DNA of 64,000 bases. Source: Flavobacteriales bacterium. GTDB lineage: Bacteria; Bacteroidota; Bacteroidia; Flavobacteriales; Flavobacteriaceae. Location: contig QOQB01000005.1 in assembly GCA_003331305.1 (NCBI GenBank), positions 1 to 64,000 on the forward strand. The letters run 5' to 3'. The translations under genes and the position numbers were made by a program. Position 1 is the first letter of the stretch. Each line of letters starts with the position of its first letter. Under the pieces are notes generated by a model. The model ran no database searches, was not told the origin of the DNA, and saw only the letters and a list, made by a program, of their open reading frames with translations. Positions 17,259 to 25,241 of the stretch are shown here, one piece after another.

Positions 17259-17837
17259 CTACTTAAAATGCATCAAGTAGGGTTGAAGTAATTGATGTGT
17301 TTTTGCTGATGGTAATCCAACAACGTTCGTGTACGATCCTTTTATACGTTTAACGCCAACAAGTCCAATCCATTCTTGAATGCCGTATGCGCCCGCTTTG
17401 TCAAGGGGCTTATACGTTTGCACATAATATGCTATTTCTTCTTTGGTGAGTTCGCGTAGGGTTACTTTTGTGATCTCTTTGATACAATTTTGCTCTTCTA
17501 CGCTACTCAAACAAACCGAGCTGATAACGTCATGAGTTTTTCCCGACAGCGAAGTCAGCATCTTTATGGCATCGAATTCGTTTTTTGGTTTACCAAGTGC
17601 AGCATCTTCATGCCATACAATAGTATCTGCCGTTAGCACAAGCTCGTCAGGAAGTAGTATTTTTTGGTGTGCGTTACCTTTTAGTTTTGCTAAAAAGTCA
17701 GTTATAGCCGCTCCTTTTAAGCCATTAGGATATACTTCCTCAACATCAATAACACGTTGCTCAAATGGGATGTTCATCTGTGTGAGTAGTTCTACACGAC
17801 GTGGTGAACCTGACCCTAAATACAGTTTATTGGTCAT
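17259..17837 (-). CDS. Maf-like nucleotide pyrophosphatase
   Basis: A 192-residue Maf family hydrolase. YLGSGSPRRVELLTQM at the N-terminus is the family signature (S-PRR), LTADTIVWHEDAALGKP carries the metal-binding Asp, and DKAGAYGIQEW is the conserved third block. Members hydrolyse dTTP/UTP or modified nucleotides. It overlaps the kdsC-like gene upstream by 4 nt and is the last gene of the operon DUF2520-kdsC-maf. Confidence 0.93.
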   Translation of the reverse strand: MTNKLYLGSGSPRRVELLTQMNIPFEQRVIDVEEVYPNGLKGAAITDFLAKLKGNAHQKILLPDELVLTADTIVWHEDAALGKPKNEFDAIKMLTSLSGKTHDVISSVCLSSVEEQNCIKEITKVTLRELTKEEIAYYVQTYKPLDKAGAYGIQEWIGLVGVKRIKGSYTNVVGLPSAKTHQLLQPYLMHFK

Positions 17838-18361
17838 TTACTATCGTTGCGCACGTTAGTTAATGTTCCCCATTTATCTTGCACTTTTAACACTTGTTCG
17901 ATAACATCGCGCACACAGCCTTTGCCGCCATTTTTGTGTGAAATGTAGTCGGCTGCATCCAAAACTTCAGGAACAGCATCGTTTGGGCAACATCCAATAC
18001 GAGCTAAATTCATCGCAGCAATGTCTGGAATGTCATCACCCATAAAAAGAGTTTCGTCATATGAGATGTTGTATTTCTCAACATATTCTTTCAATACTGG
18101 CCCTTTTTGATGCGCGCCCAAATACACATCGCCTACACCTAGTTGCTGCAATCGAAGTCGGACAGCCTCATTTGTGCCTCCAGAAATTATAGCGACTCGA
18201 AACCCTGCGTGTAGTGCTGCTTTTACGGCATAACCGTCTTTGGTGTTCATGGTGCGTACCATCTCTCCATCAGGTAAAATGGTAATGCCCCCATCTGTAA
18301 ATACACCATCGACGTCAAAAACGAAAGTGGTAATGTGACGAAATTCTTTTTTATAGCTCAT
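17834..18361 (-). CDS. HAD phosphatase, 3-deoxy-manno-octulosonate-8-phosphatase (KdsC) family
   Basis: A 175-residue HAD-superfamily phosphatase of the KdsC/YrbI group. The nucleophile motif is FVFDVDGVFTDG near residue 15, followed by SGGTNEAV (motif II) and LFMGDDIPDIAAM (motif IV). KdsC releases Kdo for lipopolysaccharide synthesis; in flavobacteria this is the common annotation, but the related nonulosonate-9-phosphate phosphatases look alike. It overlaps both neighbours by 4 nt. Confidence 0.88.
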   Translation of the reverse strand: MSYKKEFRHITTFVFDVDGVFTDGGITILPDGEMVRTMNTKDGYAVKAALHAGFRVAIISGGTNEAVRLRLQQLGVGDVYLGAHQKGPVLKEYVEKYNISYDETLFMGDDIPDIAAMNLARIGCCPNDAVPEVLDAADYISHKNGGKGCVRDVIEQVLKVQDKWGTLTNVRNDSK

Positions 18362-19110
18362 GTGTTATGTGTGTTAAAAATGGACTTACTTAAAATACGA
18401 TACAGTTCGGCGTCGGCTTCAGATAAAACAGAAAGATGTTTTTGTTGAGTACGTATATCGTTCCGTTTAGCTGGACCCGTTTGTAACGCTACTGCTTGAC
18501 TGGCAAAGCTTTGTTCAAAGGTGTCTCGAATTATGGGATGCAAGAGTGAAAAGGGGAGTGCAGCTTTTGTCGTTATACTTTGACCAATACCAAGCAGGTG
18601 ATTGCAAAAGTTATTGGTAAAAACGGCTGCTGTGTGTAATTGCAGACGCTGACTTTCAGTTATTTGATGTACGCTTCCGCTTAGTTGCGAGGCTAGTTTT
18701 TCGAGTAGAATGACATCATCTCCATGATTAGCTTCAATGCAGATGGGAGTGCTTTTCCAATCTAATGGGGCATTTTTTTTAAAGCTCTGCAATGGATAAA
18801 AAACACCTCTACGATTTATAGGTTCCAATTCGCCAATAGATACCGCTCCGGCGCTATGTGCTACTAACGCATCTATATGTTGAAGCTCTTTGGCCACAGC
18901 TGGAATTGCATCATCAGCAACAGCAACAATACATACATCGGTATCCATGTTATTCTGATACTGCGTAAAATAGGGTGTGTCTCGAGCTTGTTTTGGAGGC
19001 GTATTACTTCTGCCAACCCATTGCACAAGTTGAGTAGCGTTGCACGTCTCGAAGGCATGAACCAAATGAATGGCAAGGTTTCCCGTGCCGATAAGTGCTA
19101 TTCGCATCAT
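18358..19110 (-). CDS. Rossmann-like/DUF2520 oxidoreductase-fold protein
   Basis: A 250-residue protein with an N-terminal NAD(P)-binding Rossmann fold (MRIALIGTGNLAIHLVHAF) and a helical DUF2520 domain in the second half (QLHTAAVFTNNFCNHLLGIG). It resembles pyrroline-carboxylate reductase and ketopantoate reductase in layout, but its substrate is unknown. Two adjacent ATGs (19110, 19107) could be the start. A TAATTTTG -7 element at 19115-19122 lies only a few bases before, so the transcript has almost no leader. Confidence 0.85.
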   Translation of the reverse strand: MMRIALIGTGNLAIHLVHAFETCNATQLVQWVGRSNTPPKQARDTPYFTQYQNNMDTDVCIVAVADDAIPAVAKELQHIDALVAHSAGAVSIGELEPINRRGVFYPLQSFKKNAPLDWKSTPICIEANHGDDVILLEKLASQLSGSVHQITESQRLQLHTAAVFTNNFCNHLLGIGQSITTKAALPFSLLHPIIRDTFEQSFASQAVALQTGPAKRNDIRTQQKHLSVLSEADAELYRILSKSIFNTHNT

Positions 19111-19187
19111 GGTTCAAAATTACAAATAAGTAAATACTTAACATGAGTGTTACTGTAATTTCATTAGGTTTGCACAAAATTTAGCTC

Positions 19188-19607
19188 ATGGAAGCAAACC
19201 AGACTTTTACTATGATTAAACCCGACGCGGTTACAAACGGTCACATCGGTGCTATACTAAACAAAATAACGGCTGCTGGATTTAGAATTAAGGCGCTAAA
19301 AATGACACAGTTTACTACAGGAGATGCTGAGGCATTTTATGCAGTACACAATGAACGCCCATTCTTTGGTGAGCTTGTTTCGTTTATGACTAGTGGACCC
19401 ATTGTTGCTGCTGTACTTGAAAAAGAAAACGCTGTAAACGATTTTCGCACACTTATTGGTGCAACTAACCCCGCAGAGGCTGCTGAAGGCACTATCAGAA
19501 AGCTTTACGCAACTTCTATGGGTGAAAATGCTGTTCATGGTTCAGACAGCGATGAAAACGCAGCTATCGAAATTGCCTTTCACTTTTCGGGGAGGGAGCA
19601 GTTTTAG
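19188..19607 (+). CDS. ndk: Nucleoside-diphosphate kinase
   Basis: Transfers the terminal phosphate between nucleoside di- and triphosphates via a phosphohistidine. Length 139 is standard. [10 protein letters not shown] opens the protein and NAVHGSDS holds the active-site His117. It is a single gene with a TAGGTTTG promoter element at 19165-19172. Its last 4 bp overlap the convergent DUF721 gene. Confidence 0.97.
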   Translation: MEANQTFTMIKPDAVTNGHIGAILNKITAAGFRIKALKMTQFTTGDAEAFYAVHNERPFFGELVSFMTSGPIVAAVLEKENAVNDFRTLIGATNPAEAAEGTIRKLYATSMGENAVHGSDSDENAAIEIAFHFSGREQF

Positions 19608-19900
19608 CGCAGAACTAACTTTTTAATGCAATTTTTTTGAAGCCCCTCGTTTAGCATGGCAATGATATTATCTTTTCCATAGCTAAGCTCCTCACGAAGT
19701 ACCGATGAGGTAAGTCCGACATAAAGTGTATCGCTTGATAGACGTACGGACTCTGTATAGGCTTGCACCCCAGGACCTAAAAGTTTTGCCCAAAGGTCTT
19801 CAACTTTAACATTGTCCAATCCTGGCTCTAGTTTGTTAACCTTGGTAAATTGCTGAAGTACTTCGCCAATGCCTTGCGGTTCATCTTTTCTTACGCTCAT
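19604..19900 (-). CDS. DUF721 (DciA-like) protein
   Basis: A 98-residue DUF721 protein: [20 protein letters not shown] and [22 protein letters not shown] are the conserved KH-like core. The DUF721 family includes DciA, the ancestral loader of the DnaB helicase, so a role in replication start is plausible; the dnaB gene is also in this window at 33907. It is the last gene of recF-lipoprotein-DUF721 and overlaps the lipoprotein gene by 4 nt. Confidence 0.88.
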   Translation of the reverse strand: MSVRKDEPQGIGEVLQQFTKVNKLEPGLDNVKVEDLWAKLLGPGVQAYTESVRLSSDTLYVGLTSSVLREELSYGKDNIIAMLNEGLQKNCIKKLVLR

Positions 19901-20298
19901 GGTTGAAATCTTTTGTAGTGAAACACAACACCTCTCGCATCTTTTAGCTGGAGCTCATCCTCATTTAGAGTAATAACTTCTTCTTGCCAATTATGTTGTT
20001 GCCTAGAATAGGTAATGATGCACCCCTTATTATCAAAAGAAACCTTAAAACTTACCTTGTCATTGGTGCTATTAAACTTGCTGTCGAACAGCGGTTTTAG
20101 CTTTTTTCGGAATCCTTGGGCATCATTTAATTCAAAAAAATCTACTTCAACAGTTCCTGTGTAAGGTCGAATTTCTCCGTTTGGAGCTTTTGCTTCCGAG
20201 ATGGTCCAATAGCCATTTAGCAAGTCAATTTGATTCGTGGTGACTTTAGGCGTACAGCTTATTAGCAGCACAAAAATAAGGGGGTATAGGATTTTCAT
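19897..20298 (-). CDS. Small lipoprotein, lipocalin-like
   Basis: A 133-residue probable lipoprotein: signal peptide ILYPLIFVLLISC with the lipid-modified cysteine at residue 15, then LLNGYWTISEA, a pattern seen at the start of small lipocalin-like beta-barrel lipoproteins. Function unknown. It overlaps recF upstream and DUF721 downstream by 4 nt each, an unexpected place for an envelope protein; co-transcription may be only for convenience. Confidence 0.75.
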   Translation of the reverse strand: MKILYPLIFVLLISCTPKVTTNQIDLLNGYWTISEAKAPNGEIRPYTGTVEVDFFELNDAQGFRKKLKPLFDSKFNSTNDKVSFKVSFDNKGCIITYSRQQHNWQEEVITLNEDELQLKDARGVVFHYKRFQP

Positions 20299-21383
20299 AG
20301 ACTATGGAGTTCAAAAGGTTGCTCCGTTTGCTTGATAACATCTGCAGTGCGTTCGGGATGTGTGTCTGTAATAAATAGCTGACCAAACGACGACTCATGA
20401 ACCAAGCTGATAATCTCGGCTACACGTTGTTCGTCGAGCTTATCAAAAATATCATCTAAAAGCAATAACGGCGTTACGGAAGTTGATTTTTTAAGCATGT
20501 CAAATTGAGCTAACTTAAGTGCTATCAAAAAAGATTTGCGCTGCCCTTGACTTCCAAATTTCTTGATAGGGTAGTCATCAATTTGAAATAGCAAATCGTC
20601 TTTATGAATTCCTACTGTTGAAAATTGCGCTTGCAGGTCTTTTACAGCTGCGTCCTCGAGTAGTGTGGTAAAATCACTGTTTTTCAACTGACTTTCATAA
20701 ACTAGTGTAGCACGTTCATTGCCCTGACTAATAGTTGCGTACCGTTTTTGAAAAAGCGGATCAAAAGCTGTCAAGTAATCAATTCGAGCTTTGTGAATAG
20801 GAGTGCCAAGTTGTACCAACTGCTGGTTATAAATACTTAGCGTATCCTGTGCATTTTGGGCAAATCGACCCATTTGTTTTAGTAGGGCGTTGCGTTGTTG
20901 CAGTATCTTTTGATATTGAATAAGCTGTTGCAAATACCCTTTGTCTGCCTGCCCTATAAGCCTATCAATAAAGCTTCTACGTGTTTGACTGCCCTCATTG
21001 ATTAAGTCGACATCAGCAGGTGAAATCATAACAGTTGGCAGTAATCCGATGTGCTCTGATAGGCGATTGTACTTTTTTCCATTGCGAATAAAAGCCTTTG
21101 ATGACTCACGCTTGAGCTGGCATTCGATGCGTTCGATATTATCCTCACGAGCAAAATGTCCTTCAATCCGCATAAATTCTTTGTTGTGCATAATCGTATG
21201 TGCGTTTATGGAAGAAAAATAACTCCTGCCCATAGCCAAGTGGTAAATAGCATCTAAGGTATTCGACTTTCCTTTTCCATTGTTACCGACAAAGCAATGA
21301 ATGGGCTTTTCAAACTGATATTCAGCCGAAGAAACATTTTTATAATGTGTAATATGTAAGGCATTTAGCCGCAAACTGCTCAT
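20295..21383 (-). CDS. recF: DNA replication/repair protein RecF
   Basis: An SMC-like ATPase that with RecO and RecR loads RecA at single-strand gaps. The 362-residue protein has Walker A FVGNNGKGKSNTLDAIY near residue 31, the LSxGQ-type signature GSQGQRKSFLIALKLAQ, and Walker B LLLLDDIFDKLDE. It is the first gene of its operon. The ATG at 21383 is the only good start; the conserved N-terminus LNALHITHYKNV follows directly. Confidence 0.96.
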   Translation of the reverse strand: MSSLRLNALHITHYKNVSSAEYQFEKPIHCFVGNNGKGKSNTLDAIYHLAMGRSYFSSINAHTIMHNKEFMRIEGHFAREDNIERIECQLKRESSKAFIRNGKKYNRLSEHIGLLPTVMISPADVDLINEGSQTRRSFIDRLIGQADKGYLQQLIQYQKILQQRNALLKQMGRFAQNAQDTLSIYNQQLVQLGTPIHKARIDYLTAFDPLFQKRYATISQGNERATLVYESQLKNSDFTTLLEDAAVKDLQAQFSTVGIHKDDLLFQIDDYPIKKFGSQGQRKSFLIALKLAQFDMLKKSTSVTPLLLLDDIFDKLDEQRVAEIISLVHESSFGQLFITDTHPERTADVIKQTEQPFELHSL

Positions 21384-21455
21384 GCTGAAAAGTATGGTAC
21401 GAACATAGCTACCAAAATAAACAATTTAGTGGCAAGCTGTATTGAATAAAAATTT

Positions 21456-21463
21456 TATTTTTG
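21456..21463 (+). promoter_or_regulatory. Promoter -7 element of the TPR-ribH pair
   Basis: TATTTTTG fits the Bacteroidota -7 consensus and lies 19 nt before the start of the TPR gene. The only TTG nearby is 11 bp upstream, too close for a standard -33 element. Confidence 0.5.
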
Positions 21464-21482
21464 CGGTCATAACTTTTTAAAC

Positions 21483-22238
21483 ATGGCTACGTACAAAAAA
21501 CGCGGAGGTAAAATCAAATCGGGACAGCAACAAGCACCAGAACAAGATAGCGTTACTGCTGAGGTGTTCACATCCCTTGATAGTTCTGCTGGACGAGCAG
21601 AGGCTTGGGTTGCACGAAATCAAAACTACATCTTGGTCATTATAGGGTCTATTGTTGTTGTTGTTTTAGGATATTTGGCGTACACAAACTTTGTACTTAA
21701 GCCACTTAATGACGAGTCCACAAATGCCATGGCACAAGCGCAAGCTTACTTTAAAGAAGGAATGGAAGACCCAACACTACAAGACTCCCTTTTCACCCTT
21801 GCTCTTGAAGGAGATGGCGTTGCACCTGGGTTTGTTGAAATTATTGAAAATTATGGTAGCTCAGACGCGAGTCAATTGGCAAGATACAATACAGGGATGA
21901 TTTCTTTGCAACAAGGTAACTATGATCAAGCGATTTCATATTTAGACGATTTTTCTACTTCTGATCCCATACTTGGCGCACTTGCTTTGGGCGGAATTGG
22001 AGATGCATTTGCAGAGCTTAATCAAATGGAAGATGCGTTAGATTACTATCAAAAAGCAGCTTCTTTTTCTGAAAATGACTTAACCACACCGCGTTTTTTG
22101 CTGAAAGGAGCACAAGTGGCGTTGGCAGTTGGTGAAAATAACAAAGCAGCCAATATGTTAGGAAAACTCAAAGCGGACTATGCCTCAGCACCAGAGGCAG
22201 CTAAGGTTGCAGTCCTGTTGGCGCAAGCACAAAACTAA
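21483..22238 (+). CDS. Membrane-anchored tetratricopeptide repeat protein
   Basis: A 251-residue protein with a basic N-terminus (ATYKKRGGKIKSG), one membrane helix (about residues 50-72, ILVIIGSIVVVVLGYLAYTN) and a periplasmic part with TPR motifs such as ARYNTGMISLQQGNYDQAIS and GDAFAELNQMEDALDYYQKA. The layout is like YfgM/ancillary translocon subunits and is standard in flavobacteria before ribH. Role unproven; a chaperone or scaffold function is likely. ribH starts 3 nt after its stop. Confidence 0.88.
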   Translation: MATYKKRGGKIKSGQQQAPEQDSVTAEVFTSLDSSAGRAEAWVARNQNYILVIIGSIVVVVLGYLAYTNFVLKPLNDESTNAMAQAQAYFKEGMEDPTLQDSLFTLALEGDGVAPGFVEIIENYGSSDASQLARYNTGMISLQQGNYDQAISYLDDFSTSDPILGALALGGIGDAFAELNQMEDALDYYQKAASFSENDLTTPRFLLKGAQVALAVGENNKAANMLGKLKADYASAPEAAKVAVLLAQAQN

Positions 22239-22241
22239 CTT

Positions 22242-22709
22242 ATGGCGACTGCACAGCATGGCATATTAAATTTGGAATTCCTTCCGAGTGCAAAAAAACT
22301 TCGTGTCGCTGTGGTTGTATCAGCTTGGAATACGTCTATTACTGAAAATCTCTATCAAGGTGCTCTTCATGTGTTACAACAAAAAGGATGTACAAAAGTA
22401 CAGCGCATTGATGTTCCGGGAAGTTTTGAATTGATATATGGATGTAAAAAAGCTGCGCATGCGGGTTTTGATGCCGTTATTGCCTTAGGGAGTGTTGTTC
22501 GAGGCGAAACAGCCCATTTTGACTATGTCTGCCAAGCGGTTTCTAACGGAATAAAAGACCTAAATCTTTTAGGAATTACGCCTGTAATATTTGGTGTGTT
22601 AACAGATGATACTTTGGAACAAGCAAAAGCCAGAAGCGGTGGTGCGCTTGGGAATAAAGGGGCAGAGGCAGCAGCGGCAGCCATCCAAATGGCCCACTTT
22701 TCTATTTAA
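22242..22709 (+). CDS. ribH: 6,7-dimethyl-8-ribityllumazine synthase
   Basis: Penultimate step of riboflavin synthesis, condensing the ribityl-pyrimidine with dihydroxybutanone phosphate. Length 155 is typical. SAWNTSITENLYQGAL, DVPGSFELIYGCK and ALGSVVRGETAHFDYVC are the family blocks, with the catalytic His in ETAHFD. Riboflavin supplies the FAD used by the four photolyase-family proteins in this window, although no regulatory link is visible. The last 8 bp overlap convergent crtZ. Confidence 0.96.
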   Translation: MATAQHGILNLEFLPSAKKLRVAVVVSAWNTSITENLYQGALHVLQQKGCTKVQRIDVPGSFELIYGCKKAAHAGFDAVIALGSVVRGETAHFDYVCQAVSNGIKDLNLLGITPVIFGVLTDDTLEQAKARSGGALGNKGAEAAAAAIQMAHFSI

Positions 22710-23154
22710 AATATTTTAACGGTACCCACAGCATACCGAAGCATTCGCCCTTTTCTCTACCGAGGTGTTTGTGGTGTATTTTATGTGCTCTGCGCACGCC
22801 TCGGGCATAACGATTATTAGCATTTCGCCAGACTTTAAAACGTTGGTGGATAAAAATGTCATGTACCAAAAAATAGGCAAGACCATAGGCAAATATTCCG
22901 ATACCAATAGCAAGTCCAGGAGCAAATCCATATTCTCCCCAAAGAATCACACACCCAGCACTTACCACAGCGTAAAAGATAAAGAACACATCGTTGCGTT
23001 CAAACCATGAATCGTGGTCTTTGTGATGATGGTCTTTGTGAAGCGACCACAAGAATCCATGCATGACGTACTTGTGTGTAAACCAAGCCATAAATTCCAT
23101 GGTAAAAAAAGTGAGTAAAACAACAATAATTTGGGCGACTATGCTCATAAACAA
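22702..23154 (-). CDS. crtZ: Beta-carotene 3-hydroxylase (CrtZ type)
   Basis: A di-iron membrane hydroxylase of 150 residues that converts beta-carotene to zeaxanthin. The histidine clusters of the family are all present: HKYVMH, HKDHHHKDH, HDIFIHQR and HKIHHKH. Three to four hydrophobic segments place it in the inner membrane. An alternative ATG lies two codons downstream (23148). It starts 5 nt after the crtB stop, so crtB-crtZ form an operon; cyclase and desaturase genes are not in this window. Confidence 0.93.
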   Translation of the reverse strand: MFMSIVAQIIVVLLTFFTMEFMAWFTHKYVMHGFLWSLHKDHHHKDHDSWFERNDVFFIFYAVVSAGCVILWGEYGFAPGLAIGIGIFAYGLAYFLVHDIFIHQRFKVWRNANNRYARGVRRAHKIHHKHLGREKGECFGMLWVPLKYFK

Positions 23155-23159
23155 ATTAC

Positions 23160-23999
23160 TTACAGTACATTAAATTGATAGCGTATAAACGATCGTGCAA
23201 GCACATCTGCTTTCTGGTAGTTAGGTACTCGGATACGCTTCGATTTTATTTGATTGGAGGGAGTTCGTTTTAGTTTTTTAAGCAATCGCATATAGTATTT
23301 GTAAGCTGTGTATACGCCAAATTTTGCATCGTCAGGCAGTTTGAAAATACCAGAGAGCCCTTTTTTGAAGTCCGCCTCAATTTCTGTAATAATAAGTTGC
23401 TTGGAAGTTTCGTCGAAGCGGTTCATGTCTACATTTGGAAAATAGGTGCGTTCAAGATGATCGAAATCTGCTTTTAAGTCGCGTAAAAAGTTAACTTTTT
23501 GAAAAGCAGAGCCTAATCCCATAGCAGATTCTTTTAATGAATCAAAAAGGGATTGGTCGCCTTTTACAAAAACCTTTAAACACATAAGCCCTACAACATC
23601 CGCAGATCCGTATATGTACTGTTTGTATTCTTTTTCAGATTCGTATACCTTCTTTGATAAATCCCATGCCATACTTTGCATAAATGCATCAATGTATTCG
23701 CGATCAATGTTGTATCGATGAACGGTTTCTTGAAAGCTATTAAGAATTGGATTTAAGCTGATTTTGTCAAGCAGGGCTTCATCTAATGCTTGTTCAAAGC
23801 GCTTAAATAGCACAGGCTTGTTGAAGGTGTGAAAACTATCAACAATCTCATCAGCAAATCGAACAAATCCATAAATATTGTAAATATCTTGACGGATTTC
23901 GTTTGATAGCATGCGAGTAGCTAAGGAAAATGATGTGCTATATGACTCTGTAACAAGCTTGCTACACTGGTGCGATACCTGATCAAAAAGCGCTTTCAT
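23160..23999 (-). CDS. crtB: Phytoene synthase
   Basis: Joins two geranylgeranyl diphosphates to phytoene, the first step of carotenoid synthesis. The 279-residue protein has both aspartate-rich motifs of the head-to-head prenyl synthases: RFADEIVDSFH and NFLRDLKADFDHL. It lies directly downstream of the CarH-like regulator on the same strand with an 80-bp gap that holds a TGTTAT-N8-ATAACA palindrome over a near-consensus -7 element, so it may have its own regulated promoter. Confidence 0.94.
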   Translation of the reverse strand: MKALFDQVSHQCSKLVTESYSTSFSLATRMLSNEIRQDIYNIYGFVRFADEIVDSFHTFNKPVLFKRFEQALDEALLDKISLNPILNSFQETVHRYNIDREYIDAFMQSMAWDLSKKVYESEKEYKQYIYGSADVVGLMCLKVFVKGDQSLFDSLKESAMGLGSAFQKVNFLRDLKADFDHLERTYFPNVDMNRFDETSKQLIITEIEADFKKGLSGIFKLPDDAKFGVYTAYKYYMRLLKKLKRTPSNQIKSKRIRVPNYQKADVLARSFIRYQFNVL

Positions 24000-24010
24000 T
24001 GATTAAATTT

Positions 24011-24030
24011 TGTTATGTGTAAATATAACA
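24011..24030. promoter_or_regulatory. Palindrome TGTTAT-N8-ATAACA before crtB, over a -7 like element
   Basis: TGTTAT (24011-24016) and ATAACA (24025-24030) are inverted copies. On the minus strand the sequence between and including the arms contains TATATTTA (24020-24027), one base from the -7 consensus. The half-sites resemble, but do not match, TTGTTTA of the 32-bp elements at 15436 and 24986, and the spacing differs. A candidate operator for the crtB-crtZ promoter. Confidence 0.4.
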
Positions 24031-24079
24031 GAAAAAATAAACAGTTAACACTAACGCTTTGTGAAATGTTTAGTTTCTT

Positions 24080-24985
24080 TTAGATAAAACTCAACATTTT
24101 AATTACTTCATCAATTGAGTTAAAACTGCGCATTTTACTAGGAAGTTCTCTGTTGATAAACTGAACTTGATATCCTAAAATCCATAAATCACAGTTTATA
24201 TTTTCAATGATTTCAGATGAAAAAGTATTTAAATAATTATCAATTTTATCCTGAGTGGGTTCAATAGTAAAATAGGATAAAAATGTAATAGGCTCGCCAA
24301 TATCGACAAGGTTCTTTAGGCTTTCGATAGGAACAGATTGGCCAAGGAAGACACATTGAAAACCACTGTTCAATACTTCGTATTGCAGATATAGCAAACC
24401 TAACTCGTGTATTTCATTATCTGGCAAATACAATACAAAACGACGGTCCGTCCGTCTTGTTTCTTGTGTTTGCAGGTTTTCACACATGGCGTGAATCTTC
24501 TGCTTAACCAAGCTTGTAATGAAGTGTTCATGAGACGGGCTTATAGAATTCGTTTGCCATAATACCCCGAGCTCGTTCATAAGTGGAATAAATACATTTT
24601 TAAAAACTTCTCTGAAAGAAAACTGTTCTAAAAGCTCGTTAAACGTTTTTGTAAACAAACGTTGATCAAAGTTTATCATCGCTAGTTTGAACAAGCCAAT
24701 CGACCAGTCATCTGCAGTTTTGTTTATCGTAAGATTATGTACATTATCTGAGACCTCCCGCTGGGATAATCGGGCGATTTTAGAAATCTTATAACCGTTG
24801 TTGTAGAGCAACGTAACATTTAAAAGTTTTTGTAAGTTTTCTAGATCATACATTCTGATATTGGTATCGGTACGCTGGGGCTCAAAGAGGTTGTACCGCT
24901 TTTCCCAAATGCGAATCGTGTGTGCCTTAATACCAGAGAGATGCTCTAGGTTTTTGATAGAGAAACTATTTTTGACGCGATCCAT
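24080..24985 (-). CDS. MerR-family regulator with CarH-type cobalamin-binding photoreceptor domain
   Basis: A 301-residue regulator. Residues 8-75 form the MerR helix-turn-helix (GIKAHTIRIWEKRYNLFEP). The C-terminal part has a helical-bundle region with W143-x9-E153-H154 and a Rossmann-like B12 domain with E191-I-H193-E-L-G196. These match the W-x9-EH and ExHxxG motifs of CarH, in which adenosylcobalamin senses light and the ExHxxG histidine is the axial ligand. Together with adjacent crtB and crtZ, this supports a light-dependent repressor. A 32-bp palindromic element touches its start codon, suggesting autoregulation. Confidence 0.9.
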   Translation of the reverse strand: MDRVKNSFSIKNLEHLSGIKAHTIRIWEKRYNLFEPQRTDTNIRMYDLENLQKLLNVTLLYNNGYKISKIARLSQREVSDNVHNLTINKTADDWSIGLFKLAMINFDQRLFTKTFNELLEQFSFREVFKNVFIPLMNELGVLWQTNSISPSHEHFITSLVKQKIHAMCENLQTQETRRTDRRFVLYLPDNEIHELGLLYLQYEVLNSGFQCVFLGQSVPIESLKNLVDIGEPITFLSYFTIEPTQDKIDNYLNTFSSEIIENINCDLWILGYQVQFINRELPSKMRSFNSIDEVIKMLSFI

Positions 24986-25017
24986 TTGTTTAAACTTTAT
25001 CTAACAATTTTAAACAA
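24986..25017 (-). promoter_or_regulatory. Putative autoregulatory operator of the CarH-like gene, TTGTTTA-N18-TAAACAA
   Basis: TTGTTTA (24986-24992) and TAAACAA (25011-25017) are inverted copies with 18 bp between, the same geometry as the element before the photolyase operon. On the minus strand TTGTTTA, TTGTTAG and AAGTTTA begin at 10-bp steps. The element begins one base before the start codon and its distal arm overlaps the -7 element TAGTTTTG (25015-25022), so a bound repressor would block transcription start. Confidence 0.65.
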
Positions 25018-25065
25018 AACTACAAAAAAAAATGATATAAAACATTGAAAACGTTATAAATAACG

Positions 25066-25151
25066 TGCGCACGAGAGGAATCGAACCTCCACGGGATTTA
25101 ACTCCCACTAGGCCCTCAACCTAGCGCGTCTACCAGTTCCGCCACGTGCGC
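25066..25151 (-). tRNA. tRNA-Leu (anticodon GAG)
   Basis: The minus strand gives an 86-nt class II tRNA: acceptor GCGCACG paired with CGUGCGC, anticodon stem CUAGG/CCUAG around loop UUGAGGG (anticodon GAG), a variable arm, and T arm with UUCGAUU. CCA is not encoded. It is the last of three tRNA genes that probably share the promoter at 25329-25359. Confidence 0.95.
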
Positions 25152-25164
25152 ATTTGGAAGGAAG

Positions 25165-25237
25165 TGACTTGGCTGGGGTTCGAACCCAGGACCCTCTCCT
25201 TAAAAGGGAGATGCTCTACCAGCTGAGCTACCAAGTC
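25165..25237 (-). tRNA. tRNA-Lys (anticodon UUU), copy 2
   Basis: A 73-nt cloverleaf with acceptor GACUUGG/CCAAGUC, anticodon stem CUCCC/GAGAG around UUUUAAG and T arm CUGGG-UUCGAAC-CCCAG. It is identical to the copy at 25242-25314 and separated from it by 4 bp, so this is a recent or conserved tandem duplication. Confidence 0.95.
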
Positions 25238-25241
25238 TTTG

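Noticed and set aside
24000-24079. crtB upstream region as a third copy of the 32-bp element
   Set aside because: Half-sites are related but the TTGTTTA-N18-TAAACAA geometry is not met on either strand; listed separately as a weaker candidate.
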